Below are positions 21,225 through 33,120 of a stretch of 64,000 bases of DNA, one piece after another (positions within the stretch are counted from its first letter, which is position 1; each line of letters opens with the position of its first letter). The DNA comes from Azorinus chamasolen (taxonomy: Eukaryota > Mollusca > Bivalvia > Cardiida > Solecurtidae), in NCBI GenBank assembly GCA_963576725.1, contig OY755237.1:58503805-58567804 (forward strand), given 5' to 3'. Made by a program: the position numbers and the translations under genes. The notes under the pieces were generated by a model. It had not been told where the DNA came from, did no database searches, and saw only the letters and a program-made list of their open reading frames with translations.

Positions 21225-21850
21225 ATACAGTTATTAGGTAAAGGTCCTAGTGTAGTTTATAAATGTTAAACGACGCTTTTTAAGAGTTAGATAAAAAAAA
21301 AAAAGACTTTTACTTGAAAATATGCAAAAATATGTGTCATATGACTCATTTTCCAGATTGTTTTATTTTTTGTTTTTAAAGGTGTTCTGACAAATATCAT
21401 CTTTAGTCATGTTGGTGTATTAATGCCTTAATATTCATAACGTCATTATTTCCTTCATGTATATCATGGAGGACAGGATTAATAAGCCGTTTGATCTTGA
21501 TCTGCGCTATTTACCTATGGTTTTTTTGTATGAAGATTTAGGGTAGTTTGTAAAAGTATTTCTGCTTTTGATAAATAATAGGACCTGTTACATACTGTGC
21601 TTTTTATTGGACAATGTGTTATTATTAAAATATAGTGGTGTTGGAAAAAAGTGAAATTTGAACATTTATCATATAATAAGGACTTATTAATACACCAACT
21701 GGACTAATGAAGATATTTGGAAGAACACTTTTGAATCTGTTTTTTTTTTAAATCTGGTAACGTGGGTTATATGATACCTTTTTTTGCATATTTTCAGGTA
21801 AAGTAAAGTACCTAGTTATAGTCTACTTTCAGTTCCAATAACCGCTCAGT
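21225..21850. mobile_element. Foldback element with ~130-bp arms
   Basis: The left arm (about 21300-21430) has CTTGAAAATATGCAAAAA, TTTTCCAGATTG and GTTGGTGTATTAATG. The right arm (about 21676-21805) has the reverse complements: ATTAATACACCAAC, AATCTG and TTTTTGCATATTTTCAGG. The arms are diverged but collinear. The loop carries a TTAA-d-like piece (ACGTCATTATTTCCTTCATG). Confidence 0.65.
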
Positions 21851-22859
21851 CGTCTATACATGTACTCCCCTGGTAAATATTAAAGTTTCTATTTAATTCT
21901 TAAAAACGTTGTTTAATATTTAAGCAATTTTTTATATAAATGTCAAATCTAAAGGAAGTAATGAAGTTTCAAATGAATAATTATATGATTTCCGTAAAAA
22001 AAATAACTCAATCAGGATGTCCACGAGTTTTTTCAATACTTATATCAGCCCAAATGTTATTAACTTCTCGAATATATAAAGTACAATGCTTTATCCTATA
22101 TAGTTTCAAACGGATGATAAACATGTATGGCGGGTTAACCAGTTGCGATTCGGTTCGCCGTCCATATGTGTCCAGCCGTGACAGCCGATAAATGTCTGAA
22201 TAGAAAATGTTAGTAAATCAAAACTCGGACGCAGTGTGACATCTGTTAAGTGTAAACCTGGATCTAGATGTTTTTAAGAACGTGTTTATTCGATTGATTT
22301 CAGAAAAAAAGGTGAATAATTCATGTATCTTTTATATATAATTGTGTTAACGTTATGCCTCATGAATATGCAGTAAGAAATAATAACTTTGAAACATAAT
22401 TAGCCGAATGTTTAAAATTGCCTAATTAAATGTAACAAGTGAATATTTTACCATGGCGGAGCTTGTAGATTCATAAACACACACTTAATTAGGAGCCGCT
22501 TGATTTGGGTTTACTCTGCCATGTGTGAATATGCATGGTTTAATGGTTAGATTGTAAACTATTTTAAATGTTTAATTTATTGTTTAACTTCCGTGGTTTG
22601 TAATCTAGGATTAATGAGCGAAAATAATCTGAATTAAATGCGAATCATGAACAGGTACTGAACAGCTAGGAGGAGATTTGCACAAATATAGATGCAATCT
22701 TTCTGCCTTTAACAAGAATTTATGAAAGGGCTGTAACTCGACTTTTACGCATTTACTTGGTGGATATTCATGAAGGAAAAATGAGTTCACGAATATTAAT
22801 CAGTTGACATTTAAAATGGTATACTGATGTAAGTAAAGGTAAAGATGCAAAACTATGTT
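21851..22859. other. Intergenic, nothing certain
   Basis: A TTAA-d-like stem (GGAGCCGCTTGATTTGGGTT) lies at about 22490. An 83-codon open frame at 21940-22191 (+) shows no domain, and I do not call it a gene. Confidence 0.35.
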
Positions 22860-23027
22860 CAGTAAAACCTCTCCGTAACGGCCATTAATTACATCAACTA
22901 TTTTGTGTTAAAGGCAGATGGCTACTATGAGTGTTCTGTTTTACTTTCACATTGATTTAGGCAGCAACCTGAACAAAATACCAACTAATTAACACAATTT
23001 AGTGGTCGTTTTAGAGAGGTTTTACTC
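22860..23027. mobile_element. TA-b MITE, one hairpin arm deleted
   Basis: It begins CAGTAAAACCTCTCCGTAAC and ends GAGAGGTTTTACTC. The left stem is missing, so GGCTACTATGAGTGTTCTG follows the outer arm directly. Confidence 0.8.
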
Positions 23028-23674
23028 TATTTGCTTCACCGTGCAAAATGAAACATGATTTTATCATTTTCCCCTCGTAAAGATTGGTATTTCTTATTAT
23101 TAAGATAATAAATGCTGATTTAGTCATATAACGAATAATTTCTAATATTTAGCATAGCATGATGCATGCCGTTGACCATATGTATTGTATACTTGTATGC
23201 TTAGGTACTGTTCGGCCTATGGACTTTGTATGAAAATAACTATATATTTATCTATATGTTGGACAAATAAAGAAGCTATTCTTGAAAAAAATACGCATCT
23301 TATGTGGACCTCTGGACTATATAACCAGGTCTATATTTTTAGCTAAGCAAACAGAGAATACCCTGACTGCTACTGAGTACACACAGTTTGGATCATGATG
23401 AGAGGGCCGAATTCAAATATCGGTAACAAACTGTACCTATACAGTGTATGAATAGAGACATTGAATCATCAGTTGTATAGAACTCGCATGTTCCCCGGGG
23501 TTCCGTTTTAAAAACTTCTCGGTTATTACGACTACTCAAAATAAGTTGAACAGTTGGTAGCTTAATGATGAGCACAATTTATGCAGAAAACCCGTATGGG
23601 ACCATTCGGTATTCCTGTTGTCCTGCTTTTACAATTTCCTATGTTATCAAGTAATGTTGTATTGCTATGAAATA
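23028..23674. other. Intergenic with a TA-a trace
   Basis: About 23553-23640 resembles a worn TA-a centre (TTGGTAGCTTAATGATGAGC, TTATGCAGAAAACCCG). No gene is seen. Confidence 0.35.
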
Positions 23675-24345
23675 CACATGTCCCCCACCGGATTAAAAAC
23701 CTCCTCTGACCCACCCACCCATGGTGTAGATGCCCATGGTATAAATATGACCAACCTAAATGGTATTTGCAAAAATCATAAGAAACACAATATGAAAAAA
23801 TGGGAAAAACTCCAAAATATTGATGTAGAGTTATTGCCCTAGTGCATGACACTTCCTCCCACCATGCCTGTTCCATATGTGAAGTTTCAAATCAATTGAA
23901 CCAATAAATAAAGAGTTTTTGTCCGGAGAAAAGTATGAACTAGGGGATTAACTCCAAACATATTGATGCTAGAGTTATGGTCCCTAAGCATGGCACTTCC
24001 TCGCGTCATGCTTGTTCTATTATATGAAGTTTCAAATCAATTGAACCAGTAGATAAAGAGTTATTGTCCGGACAAAAACTATGAAAAACGGGAACAACTC
24101 AAAACATATTGATGCAAGAGTTATCACCCTTGTGCATGACACTACCTTTCATCATGCTTGTGCAATGTGTGAAGTTATCATGATTTTTGCCTAACCTTGT
24201 AGGATATATGGCTCGGACACGAAGCGTGACGGACGGACGGAAGGAAGGAAAAACGGACGGACAAACGGACGGACGGACAGACGGACAGACGGACAGACGG
24301 ACATAATGATGCAAACATATAGTCCCCCAACCGGTAACCGGTGGG
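23675..24345 (+). repeat. Mollusc-type element with ~145-bp tandem units and GACG tail
   Basis: Three units share GAAGTTTCAAATCAATTGAA (23881 and 24026; the third at 24171 is truncated) and AACATATTGATG followed by AGAGTTAT, giving a 145-bp period. They lead into a (GACG)n-rich tract (24228-24302). The 3' end has CCCCCAACCGGTAACCGGTG, a dyad. The 5' end has TGTCCCCCACCGG. I recognise the type from molluscs but not a family name. Confidence 0.7.
24228..24302 (+). repeat. GACG/GACA microsatellite
   Basis: Imperfect tetranucleotide run GACGGACGGA through GACAGACGGACAGACGG at the 3' end of the tandem-unit element. Confidence 0.85.
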
Positions 24346-25086
24346 AACTAATAATTTATGCGGTCGTAGTAACGAGACTTAACTATATGTCCAAAGCTTG
24401 GTTCAATCGGTTAAGAAAACTCACTCAGTTAAACACGTCTAAACCATATCCCTGTTTAAAACAGAAAGGCTTCATACATTTCGCTCTGGTTTAGTTTTTG
24501 CTTCTTTCGATTTACTCAAGCTCAGGAAAAACTAATGATCAACAATCAGATGGTTTAGATCCTGATGAGACGGAGACACCGAGTTACTTGACTTCATATC
24601 TAGACCTAAGCTGTTTGCAAGTGTCGTTTAGGTCGTGGTTAGTGGGATACATTTGCTCGCCGGGTTGCAATCGACAGAATGGGATGAAAGCAAATATGTT
24701 TTGTTCTATTATGACTTTCTAAATTGATTGTATTTTCCCACAATGCCATGGAATGTCTTTAAATTTCGTTTAACTCTAAATTATTCACAGAGTTTCAATT
24801 TTCAAGCGTGTGTTCGACAAAGTATATCGAAGGGAGTTATTGATATATAACAATTTCACTTATTTAAATGCTGACGCATTTAGACCAGGTTTTGTATTTC
24901 GTGCATATGTGATCTAATATGCACTTTGCTGGTAGTTTAAAAGCGTTCTCGCAACATTTATTCAAAATATGTATTTACCCTAGAGAATAAATTGTCGAAT
25001 GTTGTCAGAAAATACCTTAACCTGTATACCTTATATCTGCATATGCATATCAGATGTCATTGTACGTAGGTTTTTTGTAAACCTAC

Positions 25087-25195
25087 AATGCGCCATGTCT
25101 TAAACGATCGCCAAAATGTGCTATAAGTATGGGTATATAATGCAGGTGGTAGGTTAAACAGGAAGTCCCCACAACGAACGCATATGTTCAATAAT
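25087..25195. mobile_element. TA-a variant MITE, truncated
   Basis: CAATGCGCCATGTCTTAAACG, AAGTATGGGTATATAATGCA, then the tail ATGTTCAATAATATGG. It is the block A counterpart of 46172-46376, with its hairpin deleted beside the satellite. Confidence 0.65.
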
Positions 25196-25199
25196 ATGG

Positions 25200-27815
25200 G
25201 ACTCCCTAAAACGAATGACGAATGAAAATGGAATGACGAATGACAGGTAGTATTTTTACAATGGCTGGTCCCTTGTCATTCAGTTTGTTATAAGATGGGA
25301 TGACAATGGTTATACATGTAGATAGAATGACATACTTTTGAGCCATTGTAGTCGCCATATGACCTTTTGGAAATGGAATGACACTGTTGTAAGATGGAAT
25401 GACAGTTATCATAGGCTGAATTGCATACTTTTGAGACATTGTATCCCCCATATGACCTTTTGGAAATGGAATGACACCATTTAAGGTGGTATAACAGTGC
25501 TTATAAGGTGGAATGACATACTTCTGAGACTTGGTAGCCCCCATATGGCCTTTGGGAAATGGAATGACACTGTTGTAAGGTGGAATGAGTTATTATAGGT
25601 GGAATTACATATTGTTTAGACATTGTAGCCCCCATATGACATTTGGGAAATGGAATGACACTGTTGTAAGGTGGAATGACAGTTATTATAGGCGGAATGA
25701 TATACTTTTGACACATTGTAGCCCCCATATGACCTTTTAGAAATGAAATAACACTATCTAAGGTGGAATGACAGTACTTATAGGTGGAATGACATACGTC
25801 TGAGTCTTGTTAGCCCCGATATGACCTTTTGGTAATGGAATGACACTATTTAAGGTGTAATGACAGTGCCTATAGGTGGAATGACATATTTTTGAGCCAT
25901 TGTAGTCGCCATATGACCTTTTGGAAATGGAATGACACTGTTGTAAGATGGAATGACAGTTATTATAGGCTGAATTGCATACTTTTGAGACATTGTATCC
26001 CCCATATGACCTTTTGGAAATGGAATGACACCATTTAAGGTGGTATAACAGTGCTTATAAGGTGGAATGACATACTTCTGAGACTTGGTAGCCCCCATAT
26101 GGCCTTTGGGAAATGGAATGACACTGTTGTAAGGTGGAATGAGTTATTATAGGTGGAATTACATATTGTTTAGACATTGTAGCCCCCATATGACATTTGG
26201 GAAATGGAATGACACTGTTGTAAGGTGGAATGACAGTTATTATAGGCGGAATGATATACTTTTGACACATTGTAGCCCCCATATGACCTTTTAGAAATGA
26301 AATAACACTATCTAAGGTGGAATGACAGTACTTATAGGTGGAATGACATACGTCTGAGTCTTGTTAGCCCCGATATGACCTTTTGGTAATGGAATGACAC
26401 TATTTAAGGTGTAATGACAGTGCCTATAGGTGGAATGACATATTTTTGAGACATTGTAGCCCCCATATGACCTTTGGGAAATGGAATGACACTGTTGTAA
26501 GGTGGAATGACAGTTATTTTAGGCGGAATGACATACTGTTGACACATTGTAGCCGTCATGTGACTTTTTATAAATGGAATGGCACTATTTAAGGTGAAAT
26601 GACAGTGCCTATAGGTGGAATGAAATACGTAGCCCCTATATGATCTTTGGGAAATTGAATGTCATTGTTGTAAGGTGGAATGACAGTTATTATTGGTTGA
26701 ATGACATATCTTTGAGACATTGTAGCCCCCATATGACATTTGGGAAATAGTATGACACTGTTGTAAGGTAGAATGACAGTTTTTATGGGTGGAATGACAT
26801 AGTTTGGAGACATTTTATCCCTCATATGACATTTGGGAAATGGAATGACACTGTTGTAAAGTAGAATGACATACTTTTGAGACATCGTTGCCACCATTTG
26901 ACATTTTGATATTTAAGGTGGAATGACAGATATTATATGTGGAATGAGACATACTTCTGAGACTTTGTAGCTCCCATTTGACCATTGGGAAATGGAATGA
27001 CACTGTCGTAAGGTGGAATGACAGTGGTTATAGGCGGAATGACATACTTTTGAGACATTGTAGCCCCCTTATGACCTTTTGGAAATTGAATGACACTGTT
27101 TTAAGGTAGAATGACAGTTATTATATGCGGAATGATATACTTTTGAGACATTGTAACCACCATATGCCCTTTTTGAAATAGAATGAAACTATTTAAGGTG
27201 GAATGACAGTGCTTATAGTTGGAATGGCATACTTCTGAGACTTTGTAGCCCCTGTTTTACCTTTTGGAAATGGAATGACACTGTTGTAAGGTTGAATGAC
27301 AGTTATTGCAGGTTGAATGACATACTTTTGAGACATTGTAGTTGCCATATTACCTTTTAGAAATGGAATGACAATGTTGTAAGGTGGAATGACAGTTATT
27401 ATAGGCGGAATGACATACTTTTATAGGCGGAATGACATACGTTTTAGACATTGTAGCCTCCTCATGACCTTTTGGAAATGGAATGACACTATTTAAGGTG
27501 GAATGACAGTGCTTATAGGTGGAATGACATTTGTCTGAGACTTTGTAGTCCTCATTTTACTTTTCGGAAATGGAATGACACTGTTGTAAGTTAGAATGAT
27601 AGTTATTATAGGCGGAATGACATGTTTTTGAGGCATTGTAGCCACTATATGACATTCTGGAAATGGAATGACACTATTTAAGGTGGAATGACAGTGGTTA
27701 TAGGTGAAATGACATACTTCTGAGACTTGTAGCCCAGATATGACCTTTGGGAAATGGAATGACACTGTTGTTAGGTGGAATAACAGTTATTATAGGTGGA
27801 ATGACATACTTTTGA
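25200..27815 (+). repeat. 93-bp satellite array, part 1
   Basis: The monomer contains ATATGACCTTTTGGAAATGG, AATGACACTGTTGTAAGG, GGAATGACAGTTATTATAGG and GGAATGACATACTTTTGAG, about 93 bp in all, and is itself built of GGAATGACA submotifs. A higher-order repeat of 554 bp (six monomers) is seen: 25341 onward repeats almost unchanged from 25895. Minus-strand open frames with the repeated peptide SVIPFPKGHMGATMSQKYV are translations of the array. Confidence 0.92.
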
Positions 27816-28114
27816 CCACCCTTCAGAATTTATAATCTTCACAACAGCAGGTGTTAAGTGCTTGTGTGGCGGCCGTAAAACGTCGCCCCTTACTTCATTC
27901 TCAGAGCTGTTATACCTTCTGATCCTTCGAGATCATGAATTTCAGTACTTCCTGTTTTGAAAATTGAATACCGCTTAAGCCGGTGCTAGGGGGCGTGAAC
28001 AGTGTTGCACTTTCAATTGCTGCTCATGAACAGACTCAATAAAACCGAGTCTGCAATTTTCTCTTTTTGTGTTGCAATATTTGCTTTCGGGGGATCACCA
28101 CCCTTCAGAATTTA
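27816..28114 (+). mobile_element. D repeat unit inside the satellite
   Basis: A 282-bp unit flanked by a perfect 17-bp direct repeat CCACCCTTCAGAATTTA at 27816-27832 and 28098-28114. It carries TTCACAACAGCAGGTG, TGGCGGCCG, AAGCCGGTGCTAGGGG and the LINE-type tail. The satellite resumes one base out of register after it. Confidence 0.85.
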
Positions 28115-28875
28115 CATTGTAGTCGCCATATGACCTTGTGGAAATGGAATGACACTGTTGTAAGGTAGAATTACGGTTATAATAGGTGGAATGACATACT
28201 TTTGAGACATTGTAACCGCCATATGACCTTTTGAAAATGAAATGACACTATTTAAGGTGGAATGACAGTGCTTATAGGTGGAATGACCTACTTCTGAGAG
28301 CCCCGATATGAGCGTTGGAAAATGGAATGACACTGTTGTAATGAGGACTGACAGTAATTATAGATGGAATGCCATATCATTGAAACACTGTAGCCCCCAT
28401 ATGACATTTGGGAAATGAAATGACACTGCTGTATGGTAGAATGACAGTTATTATAGGCGGAATGACATTTTTAGAGACATTGTAGCCGCCATATGACCTT
28501 TTGTAAATGGAATGACATTGTTGTTTAGTTGGAATGAAAGTTATTATAGGTGGAATGACATATCGTTGAGTTATTTAAGATGGAATGACATATATTTGAG
28601 TTATTGTAGCCCCCATACGACATTTGGGAAATGTAATGAAACTGTTGTAAGTTGGAATCACAGTTATTGTAGGTGGAATGACATATGGCGGCTACAATGT
28701 CTCAAAAGTATGTCATTCCGCCTATAATAACTAATTCTACCTTACAACAGTGTCATTCCATTTCCCAAATGTCATATGGCGGCTACAATGTCTAAATAAT
28801 ATGTCATTCCACCTATAATAACTGTAATTTCACCTTACAACAGTGTCATTTCATTTCCAAAAGGTCATGTCAAAA
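28115..28875 (+). repeat. 93-bp satellite array, part 2, ending inverted
   Basis: The array continues in direct orientation to about 28685. It then switches to the reverse complement (ATGTCTCAAAAGTATGTC, GTGTCATTCCATTTCCC) until about 28875. The turn falls inside an ATATGGCGGCTACAATGTCT monomer. Confidence 0.88.
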
Positions 28876-29212
28876 GTATGTCACTACACCCGCTTTACCT
28901 AATGAATATTTAGGTTTCGCAAACGTTTCAAACGGCATCTCTTTCAGGTAAAGAGTTAATGCACCCGTCTAAATCAGGGTCAAATGGTATTTAGCCTAGC
29001 TGTCTTTTTATTTTCCTCTGCAACATTAACTTAAATATTAACTTATTAGCTGTATATTAACTCTTTGGATGCTAGTTTCAAATCGAAAGTATGATAACAG
29101 ATTGGATCCAGATTAAACGCCAAATTACTCGGAGTTTTATCAGGACCCACCTGCATATCCTTTAATAATCTGCAAATTGATGCAGACAATAGTTTGATTT
29201 GATTTGATTTGT
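28876..29212. other. Intergenic with TTAA-c remnant
   Basis: About 29058-29200 has AACAGATTGGATCCAG, CCAAATTACTCGG and CAAATTGATGCAGAC, a decayed TTAA-c stem. No gene is seen. Confidence 0.45.
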
Positions 29213-29404
29213 TGTTAGTGTAATTACATATATCTTCACTGCCTACAATTATTTCTCTGTGCAATCAGTGCTGTGGAATGCACTGGTTGCACACTCAATT
29301 TGTAAATAGTGCAGACCCAGATGAGACAGCTCCTGCAGGAGCTGTGTCATCTGGGTCTTCACTATTCACAGGTAGGTATATTGACGTGAACAACAAGCGA
29401 AGAG
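29213..29404 (+). mobile_element. TTAA-b MITE, left end missing
   Basis: GTAATTACATATATCTTCAC onward. The hairpin GATGAGACAGCTCCTGCAGG / AGCTGTGTCATC is intact at about 29320-29350. The right end AACAAGCGAAGAG runs into TTAA at 29405-29408. Confidence 0.85.
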
Positions 29405-30164
29405 TTAATCCGTTCACCGCAAAATCTGCAAAAATGCACCACGACAAATAGTGCAGTTCCAAACCAGACGCCACCTTTTCAAGGCAGCGTCTGATCAGTG
29501 ACTTCTCTATTTAGTATATATACATGTATATGTGTGCTATATTCCTTTGAAATTTGCAATTATTTATCTAATTTCTTTATTTTACTGAATATTTTAACAA
29601 ACTTGCATTGCAGACGACAATTAGAAATTTGGGTAAATATGATTTAGACTATAGCCCCGTATTACACCAGACACTATAACCTATCAATTCTATTTAATCT
29701 TCGTTGGTTGTAATTGCAAAGCAAATGGTATGTCTATAATCTGTCTGATCATTTTTGTAATGGATAAAGCTTACTTTTAGAGAATAATTATGGATGTTCG
29801 CCGTATGATGTTAATAGACTGTACGTGTACATTTTGTTGCAGACATAACCGTTTGTTTTTCTGATTTTCTCAGAAATTAATCTTAAGCTTGCTGAGCAAA
29901 TTATGTTTACAGAAAATTTCCAAATTCAAGCTATAATCAATATTTCTACCAAAATACAACCAGGGTATCAAACGGTTTGGATCCTGAAGAGACACCGAGT
30001 TAATCGGCATCTCATCTGGATTAAAACTGTGTGCATACATGTATGTATTCACCCATTCGCCCATAGCAGGCTAAAGGTTAATAGCATTGTTTAAACAAAC
30101 GTGGTTTGTAATTGAACTATATTTGCAAATAAAGAAGACACTAGTTTATATTCAAAGATGCAAC
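29405..30164. other. Intergenic with two MITE remnants
   Basis: A TTAA-d-like piece at about 29410-29515 (CCAAACCAGACGCCACC / AAGGCAGCGTCTGATC) and a TTAA-c-like piece at about 29968-30080 (GTTTGGATCCTGAAGAGACA / ATCTCATCTGGAT). No gene is seen. Confidence 0.45.
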
Positions 30165-30350
30165 TAGATAAAGTATGGAAATAGATAATTCATGTATAGG
30201 AATAGACAGATAATTAAGAAAATAGACAAGTAATGTATGGAAATGGATAATGTAAAAACATAGACAGATCATGTATAAACATATTATGTATGCCCATAAA
30301 CAGACGATGTATAACGATAGACATATAATTTATGAAAATAGACAGTCTGT
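30165..30350 (+). repeat. Degenerate ~30-bp minisatellite
   Basis: Loose repeats of AATAGACAGATAATGTATGG with variable spacing, about six copies. Confidence 0.6.
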
Positions 30351-30474
30351 TTAACAACCTTATCCTACAGTTGTATACACTTTAGCCTTTAATCTGCTAA
30401 ATAATTCAAATCCTATATATTAACTACATAAAACACAGTATCAAAATGTTTCATTGACGAAAACTATTTTTATG

Positions 30475-30545
30475 CCAAACAGTGCAGAACCCGGGTCAAA
30501 GGGCACGTTCAGGAGCCCTTTGATCTGGATCTACACTGCTTCCAA
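30475..30545. repeat. Hairpin of the TTAA-d stem type
   Basis: AACAGTGCAGAACCCGGGTC / GATCTGGATCTACACTG with AAAGGGCACG / AGGAGCCCTTT arms. No TTAA flanks are visible. Confidence 0.55.
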
Positions 30546-30603
30546 GGGTTTTATGTACTTGGTTTCCGCACTTTAAGGATTAAAGACTAGCATGTAAACG
30601 GCG

Positions 30604-30715
30604 CACAGTAGAATGTGTCTTAAGTGACCGTCAAAAATATTTCTTATTATGGTCTGTAGGGCAGGTGGTAGCTTACTGCAGGTCAAAAATAATACAGACA
30701 GTTTCTATATTAACC
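30604..30715. mobile_element. TA-a variant MITE fragment
   Basis: CAGTAGAATGTGTCTTAAG, then GCAGGTGGTAGCTTACTGCA. Cut after the left arm. Confidence 0.6.
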
Positions 30716-30920
30716 CTAAGCATATTAATATGCAGAAGACCCGTCGTTTGCCTTCTGGTTTTGAACGAACCAAGTGCAAAGCACTAATACACAGCTGTAT
30801 ACCAACCCAGTCACATTATCCTGGCATTTAATCAGTCAATCCTTACACAATTCTTATATACTAAATCTAAAGGGAAGGGAAAGGCATTTGTACAATTTCC
30901 AAAATCGTTAGTATAACTTA

Positions 30921-31124
30921 CAGTAAAACCTCTCTATAACGACCACTAAATTGTGTTAATTAGTTGGTATTTAGGGCAGGTGACTGCTTAAAGCAAGATG
31001 AAAGTAAAACAGAACGCTCCTATAGGAACGTTCTGTTTTTCTTTCACCTTGCTTTAAGCAGCCACCTGCATTTAACACGAAGTACTTGGTGTAATTTTGT
31101 GGCCGTTATAGAGAGGTTTTGCTG
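30921..31124. mobile_element. TA-b MITE, block A only
   Basis: It begins CAGTAAAACCTCTCTATAAC and ends AGAGAGGTTTTGCTG, with TA flanks. The hairpin tip is CGCTCCTATAGGAACG. The aligned block B site (about 47884) is a single uninterrupted ACTTAGATAATC, an empty TA site. Confidence 0.93.
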
Positions 31125-32129
31125 TAGAATAAATAATCTGGAAGACATTGTTGTACCACCTGACCTAATCAGTTGCAGGTATGCACTCAGGAAATAAGTT
31201 AATCTAACTAAAGAAAATGATAACTCGAAATAAAATGACTTGGTTTTACAAATTATGACATATTGAAACTTCGACGCAACAGTCAATTCAATATGATATT
31301 GGAAACACAGTAAAGACAGTTTAAAACACGTCTTAGATTAAGGTTCTATTTGGCACGTCATTTCCATATATGGCAAATAATAGCACATGTACTATATGTG
31401 GCATGTTGAAACTGATGAAATATCGACCAAACCTTATACATGTACATAAATGCACTGAATTAAAAATAAATATTCCTCTTATTAACGAATAGGTTTGAAA
31501 AAACACACATATGTTAATAATAGCCCCAACCCAAACCACGTAATCAATAACCCTGCAGTTTCCACATAGGAGTGTTATGAAATGTTACAAATGTGTAACT
31601 TTAAAGCATCGCTATTCAGATACAGAATATCACTCTCCCTAAAAGAAACACCTTTTGACGGCGTTTAACCCTAACACAGCTGACCTTTCAAATGAACTAT
31701 TCCAACCAATACCAATACATTTATTTATTTGTAATTAATGGCCCCCGGTCCAGAATACAGTACACTGTTACAGCACTTGGTATAGTAATACAAATACAGA
31801 TACGTGTTATCTTTACATACAGACGCACTGAACATTAACATGTAATGAACACAGACACGGCATTTTTTTGAAAGTGTTCTGTGTTTTTCATAACATTTTA
31901 CTACAGCATGTAGTAATGGCGTTCTGCAGCACCCGCGTATCCGTTTCATGTATGTGAATGAGTAGCGCTAGTGTTACACAGCGCAATCGATACAGTGCAG
32001 AATGGCTTTATTCATTTGATTAACTCTATTATGGTACATTAATATTACTTCAGAGTGTATTATGTATACCTATATTTAAAAGTACACTTCAAGTCGAATA
32101 GTGTAGACTGAGGTCAAGCAATATCGTAC
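31125..32129. other. Intergenic, duplicated in part
   Basis: The stretch to about 31665 matches block B. A piece ACCCTAACACAGCTGACC, TTTCAAATGAACTATTCC at 31668 is the left end of the MITE type that hosts the THAP element at 50756. An unassigned 74-codon minus-strand frame (31725-31949) has no recognisable domain. Confidence 0.4.
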
Positions 32130-32133
32130 TTAA

Positions 32134-32373
32134 CCCTTCGCTTGCTATTCACGCCAATATACCTACCTGTAAATAGTGAAGACCCAGATGAGACAGATCC
32201 TGCATCAGCTGTCTCATCAGGGTCTGCACTATTTACAAGTTGATTGTGCAACCAGTGCACTCAATGGCCGTGATTGCACAGCGAAATACTTGTACACAGT
32301 GAAGATATCTGTAATTATACAACAGGGCATTTGTAAAGAAGGAGAAATGTATTTTAAAATTCAGCAAGAAGGG
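32134..32373 (-). mobile_element. TTAA-b MITE
   Basis: It follows TTAA (32130-32133) and begins CCCTTCGCTTGCTATTCACG. The hairpin GACAGATCCTGCATCAGCTG has two tip mismatches. The right end AGCAAGAAGGG is followed by TTAG. Confidence 0.88.
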
Positions 32374-33120
32374 TTAGCACATTGCACCCTAGCGACGAGT
32401 AAACTCTTCGTTCACAAACTATGCACCTCTGAACAGTACACTTGTCCTTTTCCGATGCAAGTAGCATAAATCCAGATCAGAATGTCCCTACAGTTGCCCT
32501 CTCTTCAGTATCTGGCCATCTGCAATGTCTGTCATTGTGTAATGAACATTAAAAAAGCAACATTTAATTGTAAATTTGGCCTAGACCACAAAAATATACA
32601 GGGGTGAATGAGCAGATTTCCATGACAGATATGACAACCGAGAAATGTAGATCCAAATCAACTTTGTTTAGCAGTGTACAATAGTGAAAACCATGTAGTC
32701 CTATTTGCGGTTATAGACTGCAAATAACATATCATCAGTGTAGATCAAGCATACATCTATTGTATTCTGAATTGTTCGAACGGTACCTCGGGTAACATGT
32801 ATGACATTTTCTAAAGAGAAAAGATTAAAAACTGCTATCAGACTTTCTCATTTCAAAGGGTGCTCTTAGGTACCTTGCAATATAGCATAGATACGCTCTT
32901 ACTCGCGTGTTTTGGGTCACATATTCGTTACAAACTGCTTTTCATTTGCTACTGTGTCTAGTCACTCAACAATGTTGATCTCTTAATGCTTGCGAGACAT
33001 AGTGCCAGATCATCATATAGTTTAATATTTCCTGAAATTATTTTAACGTTTTACTATTGACTGCATCGCTTAGCGCTGAATACATAAAGACGACGATCAA
33101 AATGGTTTACTGAGAATAAC
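32374..33120. other. Region upstream of the GT31 gene
   Basis: No repeats or exons are recognised. It should contain the promoter or a 5' UTR exon. I see no convincing TATA box. Confidence 0.35.

Noticed and set aside
24228..24302. GACG tract as a telomere-like or regulatory repeat
   Set aside because: It is the 3' tail of a dispersed tandem-unit element and has no independent context.
25206..27765. Series of minus-strand open frames encoding a repeated SVIPFPKGHMGATMSQKYV peptide
   Set aside because: They are translations of the 93-bp satellite. No start context, splice sites or single continuous frame was found.
25200..28875. CRISPR-like array
   Set aside because: Monomers are contiguous with no unique spacers, and the context is eukaryotic.
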